A DNA stretch of 64,000 nt, taken from contig JAYXKI010000008.1 in NCBI GenBank assembly GCA_037892935.1, forward strand, positions 1,922,001 through 1,986,000. The letters are read 5' to 3'. This stretch comes from Phlebopus portentosus (Eukaryota > Basidiomycota > Agaricomycetes > Boletales > Boletinellaceae). Under the pieces are notes generated by a model, which was given only the letters and a program-made list of their open reading frames with translations, had not been told where the DNA came from and did not search any database. Positions 1 through 11,059 of the stretch are shown here, piece by piece (the first letter of the stretch is position 1; the number at the start of each line of letters is the position of its first letter). Position numbers and translations under genes: made by a program.

Positions 1-307
1 TGTCTATCGTACCAGCACGTCCACTTGTGACGGGTTGATCAAAGACAAGCGACAGGTGAATAAAGTATCGTAGATGGAGTGACTAGTTCCACGGAGGGGT
101 TTATATGGACAAGACAACAGGAGCTTACAATGCTAGTCGATAATAATCAAAAGAAGTTGTAGCCTGCGCGAGTGCCGCTATGATTCATCACTAGTAACGC
201 TACGTCACCAATATCTCGAAGAAGTCACAGTAGCGCGCAGTAGGATGATGAAAACTATACTGATGACTATATGCTGTTCAGCAAGAGCGCCTTCTAGCCT
301 GATGAGT

Positions 308-822
308 ACTTCTGAACCCAAGGACATACAGTCACCTGTATACGTCCCCTTTGCTGCGCATTCTGCTACTCTCGTTGGACGATCGCTTGAAGTACACTTG
401 GCTCCTATTCTAACGGCCTGGATTTCTGCCTTTCGCTATGACGCGCAGTAGGTAAGGGTGGGATTCTTGCGTTGATGACTGAGTGCTCTACACGCCCTGC
501 TTTCATTCCGGTGAGGAATTCTTCACCCAAAGACTAGTAGTTACCTGTATCCGTCGGCTTTGCACTTCTGAACCCAAGGACATACAGTCACCTGTATACG
601 TCCCCTTTGCTGCGCATTCTGCTACTCTCGTTGGACGATCGCTTGAAGTACACTTGGCTCCTATTTTAACGGCCTGGATTTCTGCCTTTCGCTATGACGC
701 GCAGTAGGTAAGGGTGGGATTCTTGCGTTGATGACTGGGTGCTGTACGCGCAGCCCTGCTTCCATTTCGGTGAGGAATTCTGCACCCAAAGACTAGTGGT
801 TACCTGTATCTGTCGGCTTTGC
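308..822. repeat. 256-bp tandem duplication
   Basis: Two copies of a 256-bp unit lie head to tail, beginning at 308 and 564, and the same GGTAAGGGTG segment recurs at 451 and 707. The copies differ at scattered bases, mostly in the second half. Within each unit, a CCCAAGGACATACAGTCACCTGTAT segment (given here by its start, about 318 and 574) resembles a second CCCAAAGACTAG...TACCTGTAT segment about 206 bp downstream, so the unit is itself a decayed dimer. The short open frames inside (68-74 codons) share a C-terminus only because of the duplication, and no protein family is recognisable. Confidence 0.9.
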
Positions 823-2099
823 TCCGAAGCCCCTGAGACGTGAAATTAGCAGGCTCGCAAAGGAAAATGTAACGCTGCAGGAATGCTTGGAAAACAAAGA
901 TCGAAGGCAATCCCTACACGATGGACGATCTTGTCACAATAAGTAATTAGAAATTTATGCACGGAAAGGCGGATACTCACGACCTTTTCATTATCACTCT
1001 ATTCGGAAATAAATATGGTAAAACCGAGGCCAAATGTGTCCCACCAAACACAGGCTCGTCTTTGACGCTGAGTCAAGCGTGTGTCGAGAGTAAGCTGGCG
1101 AGCGCCGTAGGGATGGTGATCTGAATTGATTTTGCTTTCGACAACGAAAGTGGGAACCATCATCCAGGAGGTGCCTTCGGCGACGACGAAAACATGTATA
1201 TTCTCGAAATTTGTTAAGGCTCTAGCTCAGCTTGTAGGCAAGATCACGTAAGTGATGGCATTGGCTGTAACCGTATGTGGAATGCTGGCAGAAACCAATC
1301 TACTTTCACTTTAGTCAGCGCATGAAGGAGCGACGGGAATCTTCGTACCGAAAGACGTGCTCACGCGATTGAAGGGCCAGGGACATCATATTGTCCACTC
1401 CTTTATGCCGTTCATACTTCATCCAAGACGAGTAACCAGCGGCCGAATGAGCATTCCAGTTAGCGGCAAGACTAAAGCTCACGGTGATCGTCAAGAAGGT
1501 ATTTATTCATTCTTTCGCAGATTCTCCACAATTGACCTGACTAAAACCACCTTAGAGATATTGTAAGGTAAGAATGTTTATGGGTCTTTCAACAATAGAG
1601 TAGACTTGCACTGGGACTGGTTCTGATAGGTTGTATGGTCTATCGGCAAAATTTAAAACAACCCAAGAAACAACGAACGCGGAGACAACGTCACTTGAGA
1701 CAGGCAATCCCGGGTTATTGTTGAATAGGCCTGATACACTCTTCCCTCGTCATGTCATGCAATACTTGTTTCTTGTCATATTCCTTTGACAGGTCGAATG
1801 TTGGAAATGTAAAGATGTGTGTACTCATAGGCTTGATGGCTTGATCCCTCGAGGTCAATATTGGCATTGATGGCATTACTAAATTGGCACGTGTCATTTG
1901 GTTTCCTTTTTCAAGGTATTGCATGTCTGGTTTCATTTTATACCTCATTTTTTTTCGGCATCCTTTGTAGGTATTGCGCTGAAATTTGCAAAACGTGACT
2001 GACTAACAATCAAATTTACAAGAGGCTATAGGGTCATATGCGCCAACGAGCGAGGGCACGACAGTCGCCGCTGAACCCGGACGTAGGGATGCCGGCAAA
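823..2099. other. No recognisable gene
   Basis: About 1.3 kb with only short open frames, none longer than about 77 codons and none with a recognisable motif. The composition is ordinary for the region, with CpG present, so it is not the same old methylated type of sequence as the Copia relic further on. I see no gene, repeat or RNA here. Confidence 0.5.
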
Positions 2100-2869
2100 T
2101 TACTGCCTTTTTCATATGTATTGTCACTCGCGACTTCTGTGATTTTTGTCACACAGAACACCTCAAAACATAAAAACCACCATATCTCACTCAATTCTTG
2201 ACCGTTTTGCATGATCTAAGTTGCTAAATCCATAGTTGTAAGATCCGTTTCAAATTCCAACAAGGATGAAGAGAAATGAGCAAAGAATGAGTGATATATG
2301 TCGCAAAAAAAAGGCCGATTTCAGTCACTTCCTTCATGTGCATTTTTTCCTGCCCTCATCCCTGCTTCTACAATCCTACAGGCAAGTCAAAAATGATATA
2401 ACTATTTTATTGTAGATTTACAGACTGACTTTGGGCTCTATTCTGTGTTGTATCTGCTGATTTGATACATGTCTGAGCTGAGCTCAAACCTACCTTTTCT
2501 CAAGGGGCCCCAGACCTCAAAATAAATTCATTCTTAGGCAATCTGATGTCTGTAAATTCATATTATGCCAATAGCACCACTCTGGTGCAGTCTAGATTGT
2601 TCTAGCACCCAGTCTGAGGGCAGGAAAAAATGTACATGAAGGAAGTGTCCAAAATCGGCCTTGTGTGACATATCTCACTCATTCTTTGCTCATTTCTCTT
2701 CATCCTTGTTGGAATCTGAAACGGATCTTACAACTATGGATTAAGCAACTTAGATCATGCAAAACGGTCAAGAATTGAGTGAGATATGGTGGTTTTTATG
2801 TTTTGAGGTGTTCTGTGTGACAAAAATCACAGAAGTCGCGAGTGACAATACATATGAAAAAGGCAGTAA
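2100..2869. repeat. Foldback (palindromic) element FB1
   Basis: The ends TTACTGCC and GGCAGTAA are inverted, and arms of roughly 260-280 bp pair with each other (about 2100-2370 with 2600-2869) around a loop of about 230 bp. Shared arm landmarks are CTTCTGTGATTTTTGTCACA, CCTCAAAACATAAA and CTTCCTTCATGTGCATTTTT. The order of landmarks and parts of the loop match the larger foldback at 5285-6372, so both belong to one non-autonomous family. GGACGT occurs at 2079 and again at 2870. If it is a target duplication, the left end would lie at 2085, but this is tentative. Open frames inside the arms are by-products. Confidence 0.85.
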
Positions 2870-2989
2870 GGACGTGTATTTCCAAATGATTTTCCAATTT
2901 TTTTCTACCTAATGACACCTTTCTCATTCTCATGTGGTGGACTGACTCTAAGCCACGCCTGCTCGCTCTGAAGATATACAACCATTTGA

Positions 2990-4762
2990 ATGTCTTCTCA
3001 ATTGTCGATTCAGCTTTGCGATGAATTCCGGACCAGGTATTGGACACTTGTTGACCGTATTTCATCGGCTATTCAACAGCACGATGACGCGAACAATCTC
3101 ACCCGACTAGGTGACCAATTGGACGACTTCATCCGACTCTTCGAACAGGTAGATGAACGGAACGCCCGACGCGTACAACACACGCTAATTTCCTCTTGAT
3201 AGCATCGTTCCGTCTTTCCCAATGAGGAACGCGAGACGCTGTGCCAGAACCTCTCACGAATGCGGACCGACATTCAACTGCAGTATCAGGATTCTACGGA
3301 GCACGTCATCGAGCACATACATACGGGAAGAAAGGGACGGCCTTGGGTTTGGATCGATCCAGAATTTCTCAGGGATGCGTACCAGATCACCTCCGCTCAG
3401 AGGATTGCTGCATTTCTTGGAGTCGGCAGAACTGTCGTACGGTCGCATCTATTGGAACTTGGACTTGCCGAACCCAAGGAGAATCCATTCACGGGGAATC
3501 CCTCAGGTATTATTTCTTACGCTCGACGCGTGTCCAATGTCAACGACGAAGAGCTGGATGGGCCGGTACGAAATGTCCTGGAACAACATCACCATCAAGG
3601 TGTCGCCATGCTGCGCAGAACATTGTCTTCCATGGGATATGTCATCTCAGAGTGGCAAGTTCGGCAGTCCCTGCGAAGACTTCAACCCGGAAGACTGTCA
3701 GCTTGTGCTCCTGTGACACGTCGATCCTATACCGTGCCCGGACCGAATGCTTTATGGCACCACAATGGCCAACACGGTAAGTCCTCGACCAACTGTTGCT
3801 CCTCTTATGCTGACGAGTCGTGTGAAAGGTCTTATTCGATGGGGCATTGTAATACATGGTTTCATTGATGGATATTCACGACTCATCACCGGTCTTCGAG
3901 CGTCCAACAATAACAGAGGAGGCATTGTACTGCAGTTGTTTTTGACGCAGCTCGTCTTTACAAGGTCCCAATGCGACTCCAAGGAGATCATGGCATAGAA
4001 AATCTCCTCATTGCAGCGTGGATGGAGCAATTCAGGGGCACAGAGCAGGGTGCATATATTTGGGGCAGGTGAGTGACTTACTGTACGATTCCTACCGCAC
4101 CCAAGTGATATTCTGTAGATCCGTTCACAACATACGCATCGAGCGTCTGTGGGTTGATGTGACGATGCAAGTAGGATCTAAGTGGGCTGCAGGATTCAGA
4201 CGTCTTGAACAAGACGGTGGACTGAGCATCGAGAATCCGAATCACATATGGTTATTGCATCAATTATTTCTTCCTGTCGCGAATAGCGATCTGGATGCTT
4301 TTGTCAATGCGTGGAATCACCATACTATGCGCATTAGAGGTGGTCCGAATCGTACGCCCTTGGACATGTTTTTCTTCGACATGGTGGCTTTAGGCGAAAG
4401 GGGTGACGTCTTGCCGGAGAGCATCTCGAGTCCTGTCGAGAGTGACACAGGCATATTTGCAAGATTTCCTCGATGACGATGAACCCCTGGGCCCGGTTGC
4501 AGATCCAAGTGAAAACTTTCTTTCTGTGGGACGTGCCCTAAACATTATAACTCTCGACCCTCCGGCCGGACCTATTGAAGAGGATCTACTGCATGGATTG
4601 CAGGAGCATCTGTCGATGTTACAACTCACACAGATGAAAATAGTATGGATACAGTATGGTTTGAAGGACTGGTTTATCTTAGAGGTAGAACGCAAGGTTT
4701 TCGATTACGAGATTAGACGGGCTTGTAATGGTTCGTTTTGTAAAACACGGGTAATGCGGTGA
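2990..4762 (+). pseudogene. Integrase-core (DDE) transposase-like gene, frameshifted
   Basis: The gene resembles the integrase-core family that is abundant in mushrooms, an RNase H-fold DDE recombinase related to retroviral-type integrases. Exons read 2990-3148, 3203-3776, 3839-4068 and 4119 onward, with GT-AG introns of 54, 62 and 50 nt. Two helix-turn-helix-like segments (SAQRIAAFLGVGRTVV and MLRRTLSSMGYVISEWQV) precede the catalytic part. The catalytic part shows WHHNGQH where the family has an H-x-D-G-N-H motif, then GFIDGYSR, QGDHGIEN and SVHNIRIERLW. The first catalytic Asp is therefore Asn. Reading from LQLF into DAARLYKVP needs one extra base in the T5 run at 3939-3943. A second frame change near 4440-4460 is needed to reach the acidic tail (FLDDDEPLG). 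The sequence is CpG-rich, so it is younger than the Copia relic next to it. It is probably inactive as read. Confidence 0.75.
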
Positions 4763-5284
4763 AATGGACGTTGTTACCATTATAGTAAGACCTGCACCAC
4801 CATGTGTGCACTGCTCGGAAGTGCATTACAACCATAATTTAGGACCAGAGCCGTTAAAAAGAAAATCCGCAAGTTAAATATGTCATTGAAGAATGACCTA
4901 GCATAGTCACAATCCGCCGGAGTATCTACGAATCCATGACATTCTGCGAGAGAGAAGCATTAGTATGGACACCAACGTTCTCGCGTGTCCATCGAAGGAG
5001 TAACAAGAAAGCGTACGTACGATCCACTCATGACAAAATAAATATCATTATGTTCTCTCTGCAACTATGTGCAAATAGATAGCCCCGACACGCAGTGAGT
5101 ATCTGTGTCAAACGTTTGCTGAGCGCATTTCCAGCTACTGTAACTAGTGAGGCAAATGCACGTGCGTCAAAAGATGGAAATTCAGCAAGAACGAAAGGAG
5201 TCGCACGTGTAGATCAAGATCACAATCACAATCACAATCACAACAGTCCTGTAAGAAATGAAATGAAATGAACTAGGAACATGT
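4763..5284. other. Spacer with CACAAT microsatellite
   Basis: No open frame of note. A short ATCACA/CACAAT simple repeat lies at about 5216-5243. The rest shows no recognisable feature up to the start of the next foldback. Confidence 0.6.
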
Positions 5285-6372
5285 TACAGCTAGTTGCAAA
5301 ATTGTTGGCAATCATGTGATTTTGTCACTTTTCATGTCATAAGAGCCTCAAAACACAAATAAAATCATATCTCACCCAAAACTCAACGGTTTCACATCAT
5401 CTGAGTTGCTTAATTCATCTTTTCGAAAGTACTTTTATTTAGAAACAAAGATTGAGAGAATAGGTACTGATGTGACCCCAAAATGGCGAAAATATCATTT
5501 TTTGCCTCTTCCTTGCATGTGCATTTTTTTCTGTGCTCCATGCTGGTCCAGCACCTCCCCAAAGCTGTCCAGAATGATAATATGATTATAATATAAATTT
5601 AAAGACTGAGCTTGAGTTGAATTGTGCACCAGAATGTACTGCTTTGAGGCATGCCTGAATTACTCAAAACTCATCATTTACCCCTAGCCTCCCAAGCTCC
5701 AGAAAAAATTCTTACAGGCCAGATTGATGCATAAAAATTCATTTTGGATATAATAGACTAAGTTTGTGTGCTAGCTAGGGCCTCAGCATCCACTGGTGAG
5801 CTGGGCTGAGCATAAGGTTCTAGTTGTATGCACTATTCTAGATAGTATCTTCCTAGCTCACTAGTGGATGCTGAGGCCCTAGCTAGCACACAAACTTAGT
5901 CTATTATATCCAAAATGAATTTTTATGCATCAATCTGGCCTGTAAGATTTTTTTCTGGAGCTTGGAAGGCTAGGGGTAAATGATAAGTTTTGAGTAATTC
6001 AGGCATGCCTCAAAGCAGTACATTCTGGTGTACAATTCAACTCAAGCTCAGTCTTTAAATTTATATTATAATCATATTATCATTCTGGACAGCTTTGGGG
6101 AGGTGCTGGACCAGCATGGAGCACAGAAAAAAATGCACATGCAAGGAAGAGGCAAAAAATGATATTTTCGCCATTTTGGGGTCACATTAGTACCTATTCT
6201 CTCAATCTTTGTTTCTAAATAAAAGTACTTTCGAAAAGATGAATTAAGCAACTTAGATGATGTGAAACCATTGAGTTTTGGGTGAGATATGATTTTATTT
6301 GTGTTTTGAGGCTCTTATAACATGAAAAGTGACAAAATCACATGATTGCCAACAATTTTGCAACTAGCTGTA
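5285..6372. repeat. Foldback (palindromic) element FB2
   Basis: A 1,088-bp near-perfect palindrome with centre close to 5828. It begins TACAGCTAGTTGCAAAATTG and ends with its reverse complement, and TA at the extreme ends could be a target dinucleotide. Both arms carry GTGATTTTGTCACTTTTCATG, CCTCAAAACACAAA, ATATCTCACCCAAAACTCAA and CTTGCATGTGCATTTTTTT. The same landmarks in the same order occur in FB1. CpG is nearly absent. TACAGCTAGTTGCA occurs once more, unpaired, at 8104, so a further end of this family may lie there. Confidence 0.9.
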
Positions 6373-6933
6373 GAATAGTAATGATTGGACAATAAGATGG
6401 GAACATTAGATGATGCAAGGATTGCATGAAATGTTATAAGGATTGCAGAATTATAACAAATACATGATTTAGTAGTGTAGTAGTCTTTGTCTTGTAAAGT
6501 ATATAAATCCCTAGCTGTAGGCTATTGGTTCAAGTCATCTTCATCACTATTTCCTGCCTTTGATCTGTGTGATCTCCTGTGCTAATGCCACTCTTACCAG
6601 AATATCCCTAGTAGAATTCTGATAGGTTATGCCTTGCTGGCTCTAACTAGTGCAGAAAAGGCTTTATCACTGTTGTATGCTCACTCATGCTCAAGCTGCT
6701 ATTGCTTTATATAACAAATTTGTTACCTCTTATCTATTAATAACTTGCTTATCATCTCCTATTGTGAACATCATTCTACAGGACCAGACATTGATTACAT
6801 CGTCACTTAAGCAGACTGTTTTAGAAACTGATAGAATGCTAGATGCCAAGTTCCTTTAGAAGAATTCTTCATATCAATCCCACCACCACTAGTCACCTAC
6901 TACTAATCACAACTAATCTCATCACACACTATC
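6373..6933 (+). other. Probable Copia LTR remnant and leader
   Basis: This AT-rich stretch lies between FB2 and the Gag relic. It contains GTATATAAATCC (about 6499), which resembles a TATA element, and GATAGGTTATGCC (about 6621), which resembles the GGTTATG part of the half-tRNA(iMet) primer site used by many Copia elements. The LTR borders cannot be fixed because no clear second LTR is present downstream. The assignment depends on the Gag relic that follows. Confidence 0.4.
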
Positions 6934-7854
6934 ATGGTTGAACTTACAAAGATATTTGATGCTGTTGACAAGCTGAAGAAGGATGGATCTAATTACCATG
7001 TCTGGATCAACTGGGTTAATACTGTTATTAAGGCATGTGCAGCATGTGTGCTCATGACTGCTGAGCCACAAGACAATGCAGAGACTGTGCTCAATGATTA
7101 AATTATTAGCTCAATATTTGGCAAGCTAGAGAATAAGGTATTCATCAAGTTAATGAACTAGGAATTCCTTAAGGATATTCTCACAGATCTCAAGTGCAAC
7201 TATGATGTTGTCACCTACACTGTTGAAGCTGTCACTGAGTTACAGCTGTATATGTTATGCTGCTCATATGACTAGGATATAGAGAAGCACCTTGACTGCA
7301 TGCTTGACATTTATTCCAAGCTGACAGAGTATAACAAGCCCATCGATGATGAGTGTTTCATCAATACTATCTTAGCATCAATCCCTAAGTCCTATTGCAA
7401 AGTCATTTAGTTGCTCATCACTAACATCCAGCAGACAAATGAAGTCACCTAGGCACATAACTGGACTATCAGGTCTGCATTACAGAATGTTACAGACTTT
7501 GACATAAACTGGCTTACTATCACACCTCAAACTGTTTTCACTACTAATATTGTCAATGTACTGCGAGCGAAGGCTATTAGCAAGCTAGCTACTGGCAAGC
7601 TGTCATCATCACACTCAAAAAACAAATATAAGAATGAGCATGCCAACTATGCTGGAGGATATAAGGGTCCTAGAAAGTTCAAGGGCAAGGGCAAGAAGTG
7701 CTCATTTGATGGTAAGCACAATAAGCTATATTCTAACAACACTAGCAACTACAAATACTACAATTGTTAAAGGTTTAGTCACTATGCTAAGAACTGCCCA
7801 TTGCTCAATGTGAATGCTCAGGAAAGGCTAATGAAGTTAAGGAAGAGAAGCTGA
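6934..7854 (+). pseudogene. Ty1/Copia Gag relic with in-frame stops
   Basis: A single frame can be followed for about 307 codons from ATG without any indel, but it meets six stops: TAA at 7099 and 7768, TAG at 7159, 7273, 7408 and 7450. It ends at TGA 7852. The N-terminus (KLKKDGSNYHVWINWV) and the middle (LDCMLDIYSKLTEYNKPIDDE) resemble the Copia Gag (UBN2) fold. The tail has a Lys/Gly-rich stretch and a decayed CCHC knuckle, in which C..H....C survive, the first Cys is Tyr and a stop follows the second. Only three CpG dinucleotides occur in 920 bp. Pol is missing downstream. This is an old, silenced retroelement. Confidence 0.75.
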
Positions 7855-8447
7855 AAGAGAAATTGATGATGCAGGTGAAGAAGGAGAACCTAAAGCTAGC
7901 AGCAGCTACTCAGATAACAGCAATGTCTGCTGACACATAGTAGGTGATGATACATGATGCTGCAATGAAGATGGATGTATTCGACTCTGACATGAGCTTC
8001 ACCTTACCCCAGAGCATCATAGGCTCTATAACACTCAGGCAACAGCACCTCTACCAATCTAGGTAGCAAATAGCAATTACATGTACTCAATGATAAAAAG
8101 AGACATTACAGCTAGTTGCACTACGGGCAATTTAGTATTTTTTAGGTGATGATAAATGATCAGAAATTGAAATTGATATGCATTATATAAGTATGAATAT
8201 CTCCATTCAGGATATTAAAAATATACACATGCATCTAAACCTAGTTTATATATTCAATATCATGTCGCATTTCTTTGATGATGATATTTATTATATCATC
8301 GTGATCAATATGGATATAGAAATCTAAATTGATATTTTCTTTATCAGCAAAGAATATCATTGAGGTAGATATTTTTTTGATGATATTTTCAATATCAAAG
8401 TGTCTGTTATTTGAAATATCATTCTGTATATCAATGTCAATGATAAT
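7855..8447. other. AT-rich remnant with clustered TGATAT/ATATCA motifs
   Basis: The first 250 bp look like degraded retroelement sequence without protease, integrase or reverse transcriptase motifs. From 8104, which begins TACAGCTAGTTGCA like the FB2 ends, the sequence is AT-rich. Between about 8170 and 8440 it carries a dozen or more TGATAT or ATATCA hexamers on alternating strands. No gene was seen. Confidence 0.5.
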
Positions 8448-8645
8448 TTACACGATGAGCGGGCGATGAGCGGGCGCGATGAGGGTGCACAGTGGGCATG
8501 TTGTGGGCGCACGGGGGGCAGAGAGAGGGCGAACTGCGGGCGGGATGGGGGCACACTGTGGGCACTGTAAGGGCACGCTGGAGGCACATAGCGGGCGCAG
8601 AGAGGGCGCAGAGAGGGCATACAGGGTGTGCACGAAATGCACAAG
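8448..8645. repeat. Degenerate GGGCGCA-type short tandem array
   Basis: About 200 bp of imperfect 8-14-bp units built on GGGCGCA(CAGTG) or GCGGGCGATGA. It lies immediately beyond the 3' side of the minus-strand RPB1 fragment. Similar GC-rich short arrays accompany the RPB1 fragments at 43.8 kb and 47.4/48.9 kb, where they lie just inside or near transposon ends. Open frames across it (Pro/Cys/His or Arg/Gly-rich) are repeat artefacts. Confidence 0.75.
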
Positions 8646-8929
8646 TGGTCGGAAAGTGCACAAATGGCACTTGCGACACTCTGGACTCCTATTTGCCTTC
8701 TTCCGTGTCTCCACCATTCTTCTCCTGACCCGTTGAAGTGTTGCCAGCACGAAAATGGTTGAAACCAAATTGACTGATAGCACGAAGCAACTCCACCTTC
8801 AAGAGGAAATCCTTGGAAAGATGGACGTCCAGATTCAGTCACTCGTCATAGTTGTGTTGCTTTGTTCGAACTCCAGCATAATAGGTATTTATTCTGCGGA
8901 CAAGTAGCATACAGTGAAATGAGTGCTCA

Positions 8930-9500
8930 AGTTCGTGATCATTGATGATCACGAGTCTCCTTGCTCTGGGGAACGCTACACGGAGATCAGAAACGATAAC
9001 ATGAAGGGAAGTGATACGACATACTGCATGTTCATTCCATCGCCATCGAAGCCGGCATTGCACGGAGGAGCGACAGAAAGGCTTCATAGATTTGGTCAGA
9101 GTTCAGACATGAACATAAAGGTCGGGCACGCACTCGAATAGGGTGTCATTCGGAACCCGTGGCACATCAAAGACATCTTGTGCAACAATGACTGTCGGTT
9201 GAAGAGGACATAACTGCGTCGACAAATAAATTAGACTAGATCAAACACTACTGAATGGTAGACATACTCACTGTGCTTTAAGTGCCTTTCAACATCCCAT
9301 CCATACTGAAGAAATGCATCCGCACGCTTGACGTATGGAAGATCAAGATCTATACGCTCCCCGGGACCTCGAATCACATATCACGCTCCAGGGTATTCTC
9401 GCGGTCCGTTCCGCACGAGCTCTTGAATACGGGATATTGTACAGAGTCACTGTCAAACAGTCTTAAATACGTTCCAGACACTCCAATTTCTCTTGAATGG
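8930..9500 (-). pseudogene. RPB1: RPB1 (RNA polymerase II largest subunit) fragment a
   Basis: Read on the minus strand, the sequence gives QELVRNGP, then [11 protein letters not shown] and ERHL. A GT-AG intron follows, then YVLFNRQSLLHKMSLM, PP-C-NAGFDGDGMNMQ, another intron, and VPQSKETR. This is the segment around the catalytic Mg site of RNA polymerase II subunit 1, where the invariant motif is NADFDGD. Here the first Asp is Gly (9039-9059) and the following Glu is Gly. Introns are retained, so this is a DNA-level copy. In-frame stops and frame changes make it non-functional. It overlaps in content with the fragments at 43.2 and 47.7 kb. Confidence 0.8.
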
Positions 9501-9824
9501 TTGAATGGACAGAAAGAGGGCAGCCCGCAATTCAACGTTTTATTCTAGTCTTGTATGGTACATCATGGTATAACTGCGAAATTACAATGTGTATGAGCTT
9601 CGGTCGGTTCGTGCTCGTTACAGAAAGTCAATGTAGCGTACCGTATGTAAAATAAAGAAATTTGCTACGCTATGCGTTTATTCGTTAGATCCTTGGGAGC
9701 ACGAAGTGAATCACCTCCGGGTCCTGTACGCTACTTGCCGTGGAATCCGAGATCCGGCACTGCGACTATCCCTTGCGAACCTGAGAAGCGAAATGAGTTG
9801 AGAATCGATTTGTGATTGCGGAAC

Positions 9825-10100
9825 TTACTTGTCCATGACATAGTCTGCTCTTGCGATGCTTTCAAGTTCCATATCGACGTAACCTACATCAGCGTCATCC
9901 ATTCGCGCCACCAAGGCGTCCCCTTTGAAGTGAGATAGTATGCACCTGCTTCGAGGCAGGCGTACGTGGCATTTGAGGGAAATCATATAGTATTCGTTGG
10001 AGTGCGGCCGGAGGAGAGTAACCTTCACGTTGTGTACGTAGGACTGAATCGCAAGAAGTTCGGGAACAACTCTTTTATAAGAGTAAACGAGCTGCCGCAA
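9825..10100 (-). pseudogene. Fragment of the 16.4-17.0 kb gene family
   Basis: The 91-codon frame aligns with the minus-strand gene at 16434-17011. VVPELLAIQSYVHNV matches VVLDDMALQPYIHDA there. RLPRSRCILSHFKGDALV matches RLPRNASIGKVFYGDALI, and both continue to DYVM. The 5' part is missing. Its partner, a fragment of the 17.7-20.0 kb gene, lies about 200 bp to the right on the other strand, so the same divergent gene pair once stood here. No function is recognised for the family. Confidence 0.6.
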
Positions 10101-10299
10101 GGTGCAGGGCTGGAATGCCGAAGATCATGGAATCGGGAGTTGTTGAAACGAAGGAAGACATCGATGAACGACAAGTCAAATAGGCATTACACAAGACGGC
10201 GAACAGTGAGTGGAATCCATAGGAATGTCAGTGAATACAGCTGAAATACATGACAGCTTTATAATCAGCGTACCTATACATGTCGACGCAAAATTGGGT

Positions 10300-10640
10300 T
10301 GGCAGTTTCTATCAAGTTTGGTGGCGACATACGGAGTGGACGGAATGAGTTCCGACGAAACAGGAGACGAAGAAACGTACTAAGTTAAGAGACTCCCGTG
10401 TCGAAAAGACATCGATTATCATTTAGATTACATCGACGGTAACTGTCCGAGTGTGGTCACCGGGAGGGGCTCCAGACCAAGGATACGTGTGCGAGACAAA
10501 GATTCACGAGCGATCGGGACGCCGCCCTAAAACTCCCTGAACCTTCTACGACGAAGACTGGTTGAGAACAGGACGCTTCAAGCAACAGGTAGTTCGCGAG
10601 GCTTTTTCACTTGAAGAGTTTAAATGGATGAACATTCGTC
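10300..10640 (+). pseudogene. C-terminal fragment of the 17.7-20.0 kb gene family
   Basis: A broken reading frame matches the C-terminus of the spliced gene at 17660-19972. YGVDGMSSDE corresponds to YGVEGMSSDE, CRKDIDYHLDYID to WRKDIDKYLDFID, and the downstream Arg-rich stretch and FEWMNI-like tail can be followed in shifted frames. Stops (for example in the segment after GDEETY) and frame changes show it is dead. Together with the fragment at 9825-10100 it marks a second, deleted copy of the divergent two-gene module. Confidence 0.65.
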
Positions 10641-10715
10641 CTTCACAAGTGTAACTAACGTGTGCAGACGTTTGCAAATATTAATATATCGTAACATCGA
10701 GTCAAAGGAGCATCA

Positions 10716-10975
10716 GGGCGATTAAACCGTCTCTATTCTCCAGATTTTCGCTCCATATTATGAGAATTTCTCGCAAGACGATTAAACCGTCTCGGAGTAT
10801 TCATAACATGAGAGACGAGAGAGAAGGAAGGATTAAGCCGATCAAGTTTAAAGGAAGTACGACATCGGCGATACCCGGGTCACGTGAGAACTTTTCTTTA
10901 AATATCAATTAGATAGGCCGGACGCGTCTTACGCACAATATTATCTTGCTGGAACCTTGGTTTAATCGGGGTTTC
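10716..10975. promoter_or_regulatory. Three GGTTTAA-core palindromes upstream of the 978-residue gene
   Basis: Sites lie at 10716-10733 (GGGCG-ATTAAAC-CGTCTC), 10775-10793 (AGACG-ATTAAAC-CGTCT, perfect 5-bp arms) and 10951-10975 (GGAACC around TTGGTTTAATCG, then GGGTTTC). All share the core GATTAAACC or its complement GGTTTAATC. The last site is about 85 bp before the ATG. The same core with different self-complementary arms recurs near other genes in the window. The role is unknown; it could be a protein-binding site or a subterminal transposon repeat. Confidence 0.55.
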
Positions 10976-11059
10976 GCTACACAATATACGTCAAGCCTTT
11001 CTTATATCTCAGCAATTGTGCGGAGTTCTGCTCTAATCAGAATCTCGTAGCTTCTTCAA

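Noticed and set aside
6934..7854. Stop-codon reassignment (TAA/TAG read as Gln) to explain the Gag frame
   Set aside because: Other genes in the window, such as the zinc-finger genes and Plavaka copy 1, end at TAA in the expected place, so the standard code holds.
8357..8842. Pro/Cys/His-rich 161-codon minus-strand frame
   Set aside because: It is created by the GGGCGCA short array and overlaps the RPB1 fragment in a different frame.
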